A stretch of 8,491 bases of DNA from JARRRL01 sp037380725 (GTDB lineage: Bacteria; Pseudomonadota; Gammaproteobacteria; Pseudomonadales; JANQJO01), in NCBI GenBank assembly GCA_037380725.1, contig JARRRL010000196.1, positions 1 through 8,491 of the forward strand, given 5' to 3'. Positions 1 to 7,356 of the stretch are shown here, piece after piece (positions within the stretch are counted from its first letter, which is position 1; every line of letters starts with the position of its first letter). A program made the position numbers and the translations under genes. A model generated the notes under the pieces. The model searched no databases. It was not told where the DNA came from and saw only the letters and a program-made list of their open reading frames with translations.

Positions 1-7
1 GGGTGAA

Positions 8-1357
8 ATGGGGACATCGCTGTGGTCTTTCGTGTTGGCACTGTTGATTGTGATTTCAGTACCCGGGTGTTTGGGGAGTTTGGATTCGTCGTCTGTTTTG
101 CAACCCAACGGTGAGGGTATAGCTGCTAATGACGCCGTTCAAACGGGGCGAACATTCTATGATCAGAGTGGATGCGGTCTGTGTCATGGTAATCAGGGGG
201 AGGGTGCCGTTGCCTGGCCAACGCCTTTGCGGGCTGATGAGTGCCAACTGGTAAATTGCGGCGATGTGGCGGCATTAACCAACTATATTGCGAATAATAT
301 GCCTTCGCCAGGGGCGTGTGTGGGAGAGTGTGCGAGCAAGACGGCAGAACTGATTGTTGAATTAAACGGTCCAGCATCAGCTCCACCCTCAGCCGTATTT
401 GCGAGTGAGTATGATGCGCGTTGTGTGAGCTGTCATGGTGCAGCAGGAGAAGGCAATGTGGCGCTGAGTATTTCTCCTATAGCGCCGGGTGTGTGTGTGA
501 ATGTGGATTGTGCAGATGTGCTTGCTTTAGGCACTTATATCGCCACTACGATGCCGCCACCAGGGGGGACTTGTGTTGGAGACTGCGCCAGCCAAACTGC
601 TATGGTTGTCAATGGTTTTTCTGCCAATGCACCTGGTGCTGAGGTCGGTGTTCCGCTTACGCCACCACCGGCTGCTGCTGATTTGACTCCGCCGCAACGG
701 TTTTGTCGTGAGCAATTTATTTTGGATGATTTCCCCGATGAGATGGCGCTCATGTGCGAAAATGGAGAGCCTTCGACTGCGTTTCTTCAAGCCATGGCTG
801 CTCCCTATGTTGGGGGAGCAACGCCAGCGCCTCCATTGTTGATTAACCAAGCCGCTGACGGGATCAGTAAATTTGCAACCATCGGTGCTATACGCATTAA
901 TAAACCCATCGATGCGGTTTTTGCGCAACGCGCTGCACTCAATAATTTCAATTTAACGGCTGGCTCCGCCACAATTGATTCCGTTCAGACAGCCGTCATT
1001 GCGCCTCAGGGCGCTGGCCATGAGGGCGGTTTTGAAATGGAGGTGAATACGACGGTTCGAGTGCTTTTCGTTAATATAAATATTGATATGAAACAGCAGC
1101 GTGAGTTTTTTGATTTGTCGGGTGACGGTATGATCAGAGCCGACTTGACGCGACTGAAACCGAATGATCCCCTGAATGTGGATAATATTTTGAGCAACGT
1201 GGTGGGCTTCATGATGTCGGAGGGTGATAGCACTTTGCTGGTGAGTGTGGTGCTTCAAGAGGTCGATAACCAGGGTTTTCCTGATCAGGCATTGCAGACC
1301 TTTTCGTCACTGACGCCTGCCTTGAAAGCGCATGCATTTACGGTTTTGAGTAATTAG
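8..1357 (+). CDS. Dihaem cytochrome c lipoprotein with an unrecognised C-terminal domain
   Basis: Probable exported electron-transfer protein with two covalently bound haems. The N-terminus is a hydrophobic stretch (residues 5-18) ending in a lipobox-like VPGC with Cys21, so it is likely an outer-membrane lipoprotein. Haem motifs are CGLCH (56-60) and CVSCH (139-143), with candidate axial Met98 and Met182, each in an MP pair. Each module also has a C-x4-C pair (79/84; 163/168) and a C-x3-C pair (104/108; 189/193). After a Pro/Ala-rich linker (about 205-225), residues 226-449 form a domain I cannot assign, with alternating polar/hydrophobic stretches suggesting beta structure. The start is uncertain. 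ATG 8 is the first start in the window, but the frame is open to the left edge, no ribosome-binding site is seen and the n-region lacks Lys/Arg, so the true start may lie upstream. It ends 29 nt before the next cytochrome gene, suggesting co-transcription. The redox partner is unknown. Confidence 0.85.
   Translation: MGTSLWSFVLALLIVISVPGCLGSLDSSSVLQPNGEGIAANDAVQTGRTFYDQSGCGLCHGNQGEGAVAWPTPLRADECQLVNCGDVAALTNYIANNMPSPGACVGECASKTAELIVELNGPASAPPSAVFASEYDARCVSCHGAAGEGNVALSISPIAPGVCVNVDCADVLALGTYIATTMPPPGGTCVGDCASQTAMVVNGFSANAPGAEVGVPLTPPPAAADLTPPQRFCREQFILDDFPDEMALMCENGEPSTAFLQAMAAPYVGGATPAPPLLINQAADGISKFATIGAIRINKPIDAVFAQRAALNNFNLTAGSATIDSVQTAVIAPQGAGHEGGFEMEVNTTVRVLFVNINIDMKQQREFFDLSGDGMIRADLTRLKPNDPLNVDNILSNVVGFMMSEGDSTLLVSVVLQEVDNQGFPDQALQTFSSLTPALKAHAFTVLSN
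146..616 (+). repeat. Tandem duplicated cysteine-rich cytochrome c modules
   Basis: Two protein-level repeats lie inside the lipoprotein, about residues 47-117 and 132-203. Both follow the order CxxCH, then about 19-20 residues, C-x4-C, a helix ending in MP, then C-x3-C followed by Ala-Ser. The spacing from Met to the next Cys is 6 and 7 residues. The same order appears in the haem domain of the next gene, which points to duplication of one ancestral module. The repeat is clear in protein but diverged in DNA. Confidence 0.75.
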
Positions 1358-1368
1358 AAGCATCGACA

Positions 1369-1376
1369 GAGAGGTG
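1369..1376 (+). promoter_or_regulatory. Ribosome-binding site for the GTG start at 1387
   Basis: The sequence GAGAGGTG matches a Shine-Dalgarno core and sits 10 nt before GTG 1387. It supports 1387, rather than the TTG at 1454, as the real start of the second cytochrome gene, and so supports the frameshift interpretation. Confidence 0.5.
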
Positions 1377-1386
1377 TGTTCACACG

Positions 1387-2107
1387 GTGTTATCCAAGCA
1401 GAGTCGGCGATCACGACGCGTTCTGTGTTATACCGTTGGGCTAGTGATCGCGTTTGCGCTCGGCGTCTTTGGTTTTGGGGGGCGCCGGGCAGAAATCACA
1501 GACTGAGGGGGGCGAAGCGCTTGCTCAGGACTTGGGTCGCGCGAATAATGAAGTGGGCGAGTCTCTGGTGGATTCAGAGAATACGGTTGTGGAATCGCAG
1601 TCTGAGCTTAACCCTGTACTGGCCTTACCCGCTGTCGACTCGCTGGCAAGACTCCATGAAAAAATAAAATCTTTTGAGCCCGATCCGATGTATCGAGAGC
1701 CTCAACGCTTGCTGCCAAGCGAGGAACAGGGCTTGTCCTATGCTGATCGCATTGCTCAGCGGCGAAAACAAATTCGAGAGCAATTTGCTGATTTGTGCGC
1801 ACATTGTCATCACTTTGATGATCGAACAGTCGCTGCGAATACGTTTTCTTTGTCCTTGCAATCCAAGGATTGTCGCAGTATCGATTGTGCTGATATGAAT
1901 CAATTGGCGCTATACATTGATCGCTACATGCCGTATGGTAAAAGCAATTATTGCCGTGAGCGCTGTGCGGGCGATCTGGCTTTATACGTGTACTATCAGG
2001 GCAATGATTTGTTGGCGGCGCTGCATCAAGTAATGTCAAGGGTGTTTGTCGATGCGGATATTGTGATCAGGGATGAAATGCGTGCTGGGGTATTGTACCA
2101 GCGTTAA
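1387..2107 (+). CDS. Membrane-anchored or secreted monohaem cytochrome c, apparent frameshift near 1477-1482
   Basis: This gene needs two frames to read. From GTG 1387, one frame gives a typical export signal or anchor: five Lys/Arg in the first 11 residues (K4, R7, R8, R10, R11), then a hydrophobic stretch to about residue 31. It then stops at TGA 1504. The rest of the protein is in the next frame, open from 1448 to the stop at 2107, and contains CAHCH (1796-1810), C-x4-C (1871-1888), the MP methionine (1928) and C-x3-C (1952-1966). Dropping one G from the six-G run at 1477-1482 joins the frames into about 239 residues. The downstream frame alone could start at TTG 1454 (217 residues), but it would have no signal peptide, and haem c attachment takes place in the periplasm. 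A Gln/Glu-rich, probably extended segment lies before the haem domain. The haem module matches those of the upstream lipoprotein, 29 nt away. A sequencing error, a real null mutation or a slippery site are all possible. Confidence 0.7.
1477..1482 (+). other. Six-G run at the presumed frameshift point
   Basis: The frame carrying the signal sequence and the frame carrying the haem domain are both open only between 1448 and 1503. The hydrophobic segment is still in the first frame up to this run, which makes it the most likely place for the one-base shift. A second six-G run lies just downstream at 1507-1512, after the stop codon of the first frame, and is read through normally in the second frame. 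Confidence 0.6.
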
Positions 2108-2279
2108 ACGCGAAACACAGTAAGCGTGACTGTACATTTCAGATTTTACAGCCCAGATTGTGAATCATTTGCTATGTGAACTGTTCTGCTTGTGTCAAGC
2201 TGTATGTGAGTTCCTGGCAGAATATTTTTGTTCATGAAAAGCGGTATTCACGGCGCGATGTTCAGGAGGAACAGCGGGT
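2108..2279 (+). promoter_or_regulatory. Leader region of the signalling operon
   Basis: This 172-nt gap holds no credible gene and must contain the promoter of the kinase operon unless that is read through from the cytochromes. I could not find a well-matched -35/-10 pair or a sigma-54 site. TATGTGA occurs twice as a direct repeat (2173-2179 and 2203-2209), 30 bp apart, and a third TGTGA lies at 2159-2163. These could be binding half-sites but are short enough to be chance. No convincing terminator follows the cytochrome stop; CTGTA/TACAG (2130-2134 and 2147-2151) is a weak inverted repeat without a T-run. Confidence 0.35.
2264..2270 (+). promoter_or_regulatory. Strong ribosome-binding site of the histidine kinase gene
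   Basis: AGGAGGA is a near-perfect Shine-Dalgarno sequence ending 9 nt before GTG 2280. It fixes the GTG as the start; the nearest upstream ATG (2258) is out of frame, and the first in-frame ATG lies inside the first membrane helix. Confidence 0.8.
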
Positions 2280-4442
2280 GTGGATCAGTCTCAAATTAAA
2301 TTCTTGCAGATTTTTTTACCCTTGGTGGTGATGCTGACCTTGGTTTCCATTGTCATTTATCGCATCGAAATCCGAACCATAGATTCCGTGGTGAGTGCGG
2401 ATGACATCAGTAAAATTCGCGTCATTGATGAAATTATTCAACAGCAACTTCACACGCTCGGTACGGACGCCTTGTACCTGGCTCATCAGGAAAATTTTCT
2501 CAAATGGGTCAATCAACCCGATACGGATACACAGGCTAGGGCGCACCTTGATCTGCACTTATTCATTTCTTACTTTCAGTACTACAATCAAATTCATTTT
2601 ATCAGTCCCAATGGGGATGAGTTAATTCGCGTTGATAAACCACTAGACCGTATGTCCATAATCGTACCCGACGATCAATTGCAAAACAAATCTCATCGCT
2701 ATTATTTGTCAGCATTACAACAGATGCAGCCTGATCAGCTCTATATGTCACCCCTTGATTTGAATGTGGAACATGGCAAGATCGTAGAACCCTTTCAACC
2801 CGTGATTCGTATTGGGACACCCGTTTATGGGGAGGATGGCCAATATAAAGGCGCTCTGCTGTTAAATTACCGTGCCAAAGAGTTGTTAAATGATTTGCGA
2901 AGTTTTAATACTGACAACAAAGACAGACAAGTGTGGTTGTTGAACGAAAAAGGGTATTGGTTGTTGGGGCCCACACCCGAGGACGAATGGGGCTTTATGC
3001 AGCATACGGATGAGCAGCGGGGGTTTCAATTTTCGAACGCATTGGTTTGGCGTAAAATGCTCACGATGCTATCACAACGATCTTCGAGTAAAAACGCCGA
3101 TGGTCTCTTTACCTATGCGCGTATTCAGTCTGATGACTTTTTGCCCACCGTGAACGATCAAACCTGGTATGTGTTGACGTATACCGCTCAGCGATACTTC
3201 AATAACCAAGCGGGATCCTTGCTTCATAATATTTACTTGTTCTATGGTTTTACCCTTACGTTAACCGGGCTGTTCAGTTGGTTGATCGCACGTAAAGAGA
3301 CGGAACGTATTCAAAGTGAACATAAACTTCGAGAAAGTGAAAATCAATATCGTAATTTGCTCGAAGGGGCTCCGGATGCCATCGTTATTGTCAACCGATC
3401 GGGCCGCATTCAGTTAGTGAACACAGCGGCGGAACGTGTTTTTGGCTATGAGCGGGGAGCATTGATGAATCGCCCCATTGAAATGTTATTATCAGAGCGG
3501 TTTCAAACTCAGCACGTCAAGCATCGACAAGGTTATGTTGATCAGCCGACTGTGCGACCCATGGGGGAGAGTCAAGAGCTGTTTGCGCAGCACCAAGACG
3601 GTAGCGAAATACCGGTGGAAATCAGTTTGAGTCCTTTCCGGCAAGGTGATGACATGCTGGTGACGGCGGTCATTCGAGACGTCAGTGTTCGGAAGCAACG
3701 AGAGCATCAATTTCAAAATCTCAATCACAGTTTGATTAAACGAACCATAGAATTGGAGGATGTGAACGGTGAACTGGATGCCTTTAGCTACTCGGTTTCT
3801 CACGATCTGCGTGCGCCACTTCGAGCCATTGATGGTTTCAGTCATGCATTGCTGAAAGAGTACGGTACACAATTGGATGAACGCGGACGGGATCGATTGA
3901 CGCGAGTGCGTTCAGCGACTCAGCGTATGGGGGTATTGATTGATGATTTATTGGCGCTTTCGCGAATCAGCCGAACTGAAATCAATCGGGAAAACGTGGA
4001 TGTCACCCAATTAGCGAGCAAAATTGCTCAAGAATTACAGCAAAGTGATCCGAAACGTGGTGTGGTGTTTGACATCCAGTCTGCGCTCAAAGCTTACGCG
4101 GATGCGCGTCTCTTGTCCATTGTCTTGATGAATCTCATGTCAAACGCCTGGAAGTTTACCGGTCGAAATAATAATGACGCTCGTATTGAAATGCGAGGGA
4201 ATTGGGAATCGGGGAAATACGTTTACCGTGTGTCCGATAATGGCGCAGGATTTGATATGACGTATGTTGATAAATTGTTTATGGCTTTCCAACGCTTGCA
4301 TAATGCCAGTGAATTTCCGGGTACTGGCGTCGGGCTGGCAACCGTTCAGCGCGTGGTGCGTAAGCATGGCGGTCGCGTCTGGGCCGATTCGGAAGTCGGA
4401 AAAGGATCGAATTTTTATTTTACCTTGGAGCCCGAGGAGTAA
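2280..4442 (+). CDS. Membrane sensor histidine kinase, Cache-like periplasmic sensor plus PAS
   Basis: Sensor kinase of 720 residues that probably detects an extracytoplasmic ligand and phosphorylates the receivers encoded after it. Membrane helices lie at about 8-27 and 317-337 and bracket a periplasmic region of about 290 residues. That region has features of double-Cache sensors: a NGDELIR motif (111-117), LQNKSxRYY (134-142), SPLDLN (157-162) and PVIR (174-177). A PAS domain follows (about 354-475, ending in a VIRDVS segment), then a short coiled stretch. The HisKA H-box is SVSHDLRAPLR with phospho-acceptor His508, the form usual in phytochrome-type kinases. The ATPase domain has an N-box (Asn622), G1 DNGAGF (from Asp653), an F-box and G2 GTGVGLA (from Gly681), so it looks catalytically complete. 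There is no receiver domain of its own. It ends 4 nt before the small response regulator gene. The ligand cannot be told from sequence. Confidence 0.93.
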   Translation: MDQSQIKFLQIFLPLVVMLTLVSIVIYRIEIRTIDSVVSADDISKIRVIDEIIQQQLHTLGTDALYLAHQENFLKWVNQPDTDTQARAHLDLHLFISYFQYYNQIHFISPNGDELIRVDKPLDRMSIIVPDDQLQNKSHRYYLSALQQMQPDQLYMSPLDLNVEHGKIVEPFQPVIRIGTPVYGEDGQYKGALLLNYRAKELLNDLRSFNTDNKDRQVWLLNEKGYWLLGPTPEDEWGFMQHTDEQRGFQFSNALVWRKMLTMLSQRSSSKNADGLFTYARIQSDDFLPTVNDQTWYVLTYTAQRYFNNQAGSLLHNIYLFYGFTLTLTGLFSWLIARKETERIQSEHKLRESENQYRNLLEGAPDAIVIVNRSGRIQLVNTAAERVFGYERGALMNRPIEMLLSERFQTQHVKHRQGYVDQPTVRPMGESQELFAQHQDGSEIPVEISLSPFRQGDDMLVTAVIRDVSVRKQREHQFQNLNHSLIKRTIELEDVNGELDAFSYSVSHDLRAPLRAIDGFSHALLKEYGTQLDERGRDRLTRVRSATQRMGVLIDDLLALSRISRTEINRENVDVTQLASKIAQELQQSDPKRGVVFDIQSALKAYADARLLSIVLMNLMSNAWKFTGRNNNDARIEMRGNWESGKYVYRVSDNGAGFDMTYVDKLFMAFQRLHNASEFPGTGVGLATVQRVVRKHGGRVWADSEVGKGSNFYFTLEPEE
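4434..4439 (+). promoter_or_regulatory. Ribosome-binding site of the small response regulator, inside the kinase 3' end
   Basis: GAGGAG overlaps the last codons of the kinase and lies 7 nt before ATG 4447. It selects 4447 over the out-of-frame ATG at 4264 and suggests translational coupling of the two genes. Confidence 0.7.
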
Positions 4443-4446
4443 TAGT

Positions 4447-4920
4447 ATGAAGGAGAGAATCATTTTGTTGGTGGAAGATAATCCGGATGACGAGTTGCTC
4501 ACGCTTGATGCGCTGGCGGATAACAAAATTTTGAATCCGGTTGTGGTGGCGCGCAATGGCGTGGAAGCATTAGATTATATGTTTTGCACGGGCAAGTACA
4601 AAAATAGAGACGTTCATGATCTGCCAGCCATCATTTTATTGGATCTCAAGTTACCCAAAATCGATGGTTTGGAAGTGTTACGTCGTGTTCGAGAAGATCC
4701 GCGTACATGCTTGCAGCCCATCGTAATTTTGACTTCTTCCAACGAGGATGAAGATCGTCTTAAAGGGTATTCGCTGGGCGCCAACAGTTATGTGCGTAAA
4801 CCGGTCGATTTTGAAGAGTTTGTTCTCGCCGCAGGGCAACTGGGTCTGTATTGGTTGTTGTTGAACCAGGCACCTCATGCGCTTCCGTATATAAAACCGG
4901 ATACGTTTATAAAAGGATAA
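4447..4920 (+). CDS. Single-domain response regulator, Rcp1-like
   Basis: A stand-alone receiver of 157 residues with no output domain. Acidic residues Glu9 and Asp10 begin the VEDNPDDE motif. The phospho-acceptor is Asp66 in LLDLKLPKIDG, the switch residue is Thr96 (ILTSSNEDED) and the conserved Lys is Lys118 in VRKPVD. The insertion around residues 45-60 and the ILTSS form are typical of the Rcp1 family, which partners phytochrome-type kinases. That matches the kinase 4 nt upstream, its likely phosphodonor. Without an effector it may act as a phosphate relay or sink, or by protein contacts, perhaps toward the downstream c-di-GMP protein (inference). ATG 4447 is preferred because the receiver fold begins within a few residues and a ribosome-binding site lies just before it. 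An upstream ATG at 4264 would add 61 residues overlapping the kinase gene with no domain content. Confidence 0.93.
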   Translation: MKERIILLVEDNPDDELLTLDALADNKILNPVVVARNGVEALDYMFCTGKYKNRDVHDLPAIILLDLKLPKIDGLEVLRRVREDPRTCLQPIVILTSSNEDEDRLKGYSLGANSYVRKPVDFEEFVLAAGQLGLYWLLLNQAPHALPYIKPDTFIKG

Positions 4921-4930
4921 CGGGTGAAGT

Positions 4931-7354
4931 ATGAGGTTGAATCTCAGTGATTTGTCGACTTTGCGCGCACTGATTGTTGAAGACGATGAAGATGATTTTG
5001 TGTTGCTTGTGGATCACCTGTCGTCGCATGGGGTTCAGGTCATTGCGGAACTCGTTGATACGGAAGCGGCGCTGAGGAACGCCATGCGGAACCAGTGGGA
5101 TGTGATTTTTTCAGATTTTACGATGCCGAACTTAAATGGTCTACGTGCCTTGGAGCTTGTGCGCGCTTTGGATCCGCATGTTCCCTTTATATACGTGTCG
5201 GGCACCATTGGAGAAAGCGCAGCGGTTAAGGCAATGAAGGCGGGAGCGCAGGATTACGTGATGAAAAATGATCTCACGCGTTTGGCGCGGACGGTGGAGC
5301 GGGAGCTGCAGGACGCTAAGGACCGTAAGGCGCAGCACCACGCTGTAACGATGCTGAACAAAATGTCACAGGCGATACGCCAAACGGCTGAGTGTGTTTT
5401 CATCACTGACTTTCAAGGATGCATTGAATACGTGAACCCGGCGTTTGAAAAACTGACGGGTTATACCTTGGCGGAAGTGCAAGGCAAAACGCCCTCGTTT
5501 TTGTGTGTTGAACACGATGAGCAAAGTCAATCCGCGCAGCGCTTGCAATTTATTCCCGGTAACACATCGTTTACCGGTGTTGTGGTTAACCGACGTAAAA
5601 ACGGTACCGATTTCTATGAGGAAAGAGTCGTGTCTCCCCTTTACAATGAGCAAGGGGAAATCACAAACTTCGTTTCAACGGGGCGTGATATTTCAGTACG
5701 TGTTTTGGCGGAAAAATCGCGCAATCGCTTGTACAACGTCCTGGAGTCGACGCTGGATTTGGTCGCCATTATTAATCTGAGCGGATCGGTGCTGTATCTG
5801 AATCGCGCGGGTTGCGAGATCTTGAACGTCCCGCAGAGCACCTTGTTGAACAATCCGCCACTGTGGGAGTTATTTCCGGATGCGCTGGCGAAACAATTGC
5901 AAGAACATATTTTCCCCGCGACCCATGAAAAAGGGCATTGGTCCGGTGAGGTATGGGTGGAATCGAAAAGGGAAAGAGTTTCCGATCTCCCCTTATCGCT
6001 GATGGTTTTGGCACACACCGATGCGCTCACGACCACGCCGTACTTGTCGCTGATTGGGCGTGATATAACTGAACGGAAGCAATTTGAAGTCCAGCTACAG
6101 CACCAGGCCACACACGATCATTTAACGCAACTGCCCAATCGTTATCTTTTGATTGATCGTTTGGAATCCGCGTTGCATGCTGCGCGCCGACAGCAAAAAA
6201 ATCTTGCTGTGTTGCTGATGGATCTGGATAAGTTTAAACAAGTGAATGATAATTTGGGTCACCAATCGGGTGATGAATTATTGGCTCGATTGGGCGGTGA
6301 CGAATTTACAGTGCTGATCGAAGACGCTCAGTATCCAGAAGGCATTTTGGTTGTGCTGAATAAAATCATACAGGCGTTTCAATCACCGTTCGCGATCAGC
6401 GAGAATCAATTGTTTGTCAGTTGGAGTATTGGCGTTGCTGTCTATCCTCAGGATGGCGTCGATAAAGAAGATTTATTGCGCCACGCGGATATAGCCATGT
6501 ATCGCGCAAAATATCTTGGCTCGAATTACCATTATCAGTTTTACACCTCGGATATGGATGCGCCTGGACGCGAGGTACTGCAAATGGACACGGATTTGCG
6601 TTACGCCATCGAAAATCAGGAACTGAGTTTGGTCTACCAGCCGCAAATTGATATACGGACGGGAAACATCGTGGGTGTTGAGGAACTGCTGCGCTGGAAA
6701 AGCCCATCGAGAGGATTGGTGTCGCCCGCTGTTTTTATTCCATTGTTGGAAACCACGGGATTGATCGTCCGGGTCGGCGAGTGGATATTGCGCGAGACCT
6801 GTGCGTTGTATCATCGATTGCGCCGGGCTGGAAAATCGAGCGTCCGAATCAGTGTGAATATTTCAGCGGTGCAGTTCCAAGATCCAAACTTTCAGAGCAT
6901 GGTTTCGGATATGGTGGAACACTTCGCGCTACCGCCGGGTGTTCTGGAACTGGAAATAACTGAAAACATTGTTATGCATGATCCGATCCGCACGGCGGAT
7001 GTGCTGATTGCGCTTAAGCAAAGCGGTGTGCGGACGGTGATTGATGATTTTGGTACGGGTTACTCGTCGCTGGCCTATCTGAAGCGGTTTCCCGTCAGCA
7101 CCTTGAAGATCGATAAAGAATTTATCGCGGATGTCCCTTCTGATTCCAGTGATGCCGCTATTGTTGAGGCCAGCATCGATATGGCCCATAGATTAGGCTT
7201 AGAAGTGGTCGCTGAAGGTGTGGAAAATCAAGTGCAATTGGATTTTTTAAAAAAGCTTAACTGCGATATTGCGCAAGGCTATTTGTTCAGTGAACCCTTA
7301 GATGCAGAGCATTTGCTATCGCATTGCTTGGAAGATTCAGTCGCACTCATTTAA
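4931..7354 (+). CDS. REC-PAS-PAS-GGDEF-EAL c-di-GMP protein with a shortened GGDEF domain
   Basis: Cytoplasmic c-di-GMP signalling protein of 807 residues and probable output of the operon. Domains in order: receiver (10-125; acidic cluster 17-22, phospho-acceptor Asp62, Lys112), PAS (about 145-260), PAS (about 265-385), GGDEF (about 388-540) and EAL (about 560-800). The GGDEF domain has HDHLTQLPNR, metal-binding DLDKFK (431-436) and an intact GGDEF (455-459). However, GDELL (447-451) runs straight into ARLGGDEF, whereas relatives have about 17 more residues there, carrying a helix and the RxxD inhibitory site. Cyclase activity is therefore doubtful. The EAL signature reads EEL (584-586), but the expected catalytic or metal-binding residues are present: Glu584, Asn643, Glu675, Asp705-Asp706, Lys726, Glu762 and Gln782. 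Phosphodiesterase activity is likely (inference from family knowledge). The start is 10 nt after the response regulator stop, with AAAGGA (4913-4918) as a moderate ribosome-binding site. Phosphorylation of Asp62 by the operon kinase probably controls it. Confidence 0.93.
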   Translation: MRLNLSDLSTLRALIVEDDEDDFVLLVDHLSSHGVQVIAELVDTEAALRNAMRNQWDVIFSDFTMPNLNGLRALELVRALDPHVPFIYVSGTIGESAAVKAMKAGAQDYVMKNDLTRLARTVERELQDAKDRKAQHHAVTMLNKMSQAIRQTAECVFITDFQGCIEYVNPAFEKLTGYTLAEVQGKTPSFLCVEHDEQSQSAQRLQFIPGNTSFTGVVVNRRKNGTDFYEERVVSPLYNEQGEITNFVSTGRDISVRVLAEKSRNRLYNVLESTLDLVAIINLSGSVLYLNRAGCEILNVPQSTLLNNPPLWELFPDALAKQLQEHIFPATHEKGHWSGEVWVESKRERVSDLPLSLMVLAHTDALTTTPYLSLIGRDITERKQFEVQLQHQATHDHLTQLPNRYLLIDRLESALHAARRQQKNLAVLLMDLDKFKQVNDNLGHQSGDELLARLGGDEFTVLIEDAQYPEGILVVLNKIIQAFQSPFAISENQLFVSWSIGVAVYPQDGVDKEDLLRHADIAMYRAKYLGSNYHYQFYTSDMDAPGREVLQMDTDLRYAIENQELSLVYQPQIDIRTGNIVGVEELLRWKSPSRGLVSPAVFIPLLETTGLIVRVGEWILRETCALYHRLRRAGKSSVRISVNISAVQFQDPNFQSMVSDMVEHFALPPGVLELEITENIVMHDPIRTADVLIALKQSGVRTVIDDFGTGYSSLAYLKRFPVSTLKIDKEFIADVPSDSSDAAIVEASIDMAHRLGLEVVAEGVENQVQLDFLKKLNCDIAQGYLFSEPLDAEHLLSHCLEDSVALI

Positions 7355-7356
7355 AA

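Noticed and set aside
527..928. A 133-residue reading frame on the minus strand inside the first cytochrome gene
   Set aside because: It lies opposite a gene with clear haem motifs and shows no domain or ribosome-binding site; it is a shadow frame.
1374..1385. The inverted repeat GTGTG-TT-CACAC before GTG 1387 as a regulatory hairpin
   Set aside because: The stem is only 4-5 bp with a very short loop. It overlaps the ribosome-binding site but is too small to claim as a control element.
1374..1667. A 97-residue reading frame starting at GTG 1374
   Set aside because: Its protein is rich in Arg and Trp with no hydrophobic signal or motif; it is the third, non-coding frame across the frameshifted cytochrome gene.
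2211..2230. A possible sigma-54 promoter at TGGCAG followed by a T-rich stretch
   Set aside because: The GC pair needed at the -12 position with the fixed 10-nt spacing is absent.
4264..4446. An N-terminal extension of the small response regulator from ATG 4264
   Set aside because: It overlaps the conserved ATPase motifs of the kinase in another frame and adds no domain content, while ATG 4447 has a ribosome-binding site and begins right at the receiver fold.
4140..4556. A 138-residue minus-strand frame across the kinase/response-regulator junction
   Set aside because: It is antisense to conserved ATPase and receiver motifs and encodes a low-complexity serine-rich product; no support as a gene.
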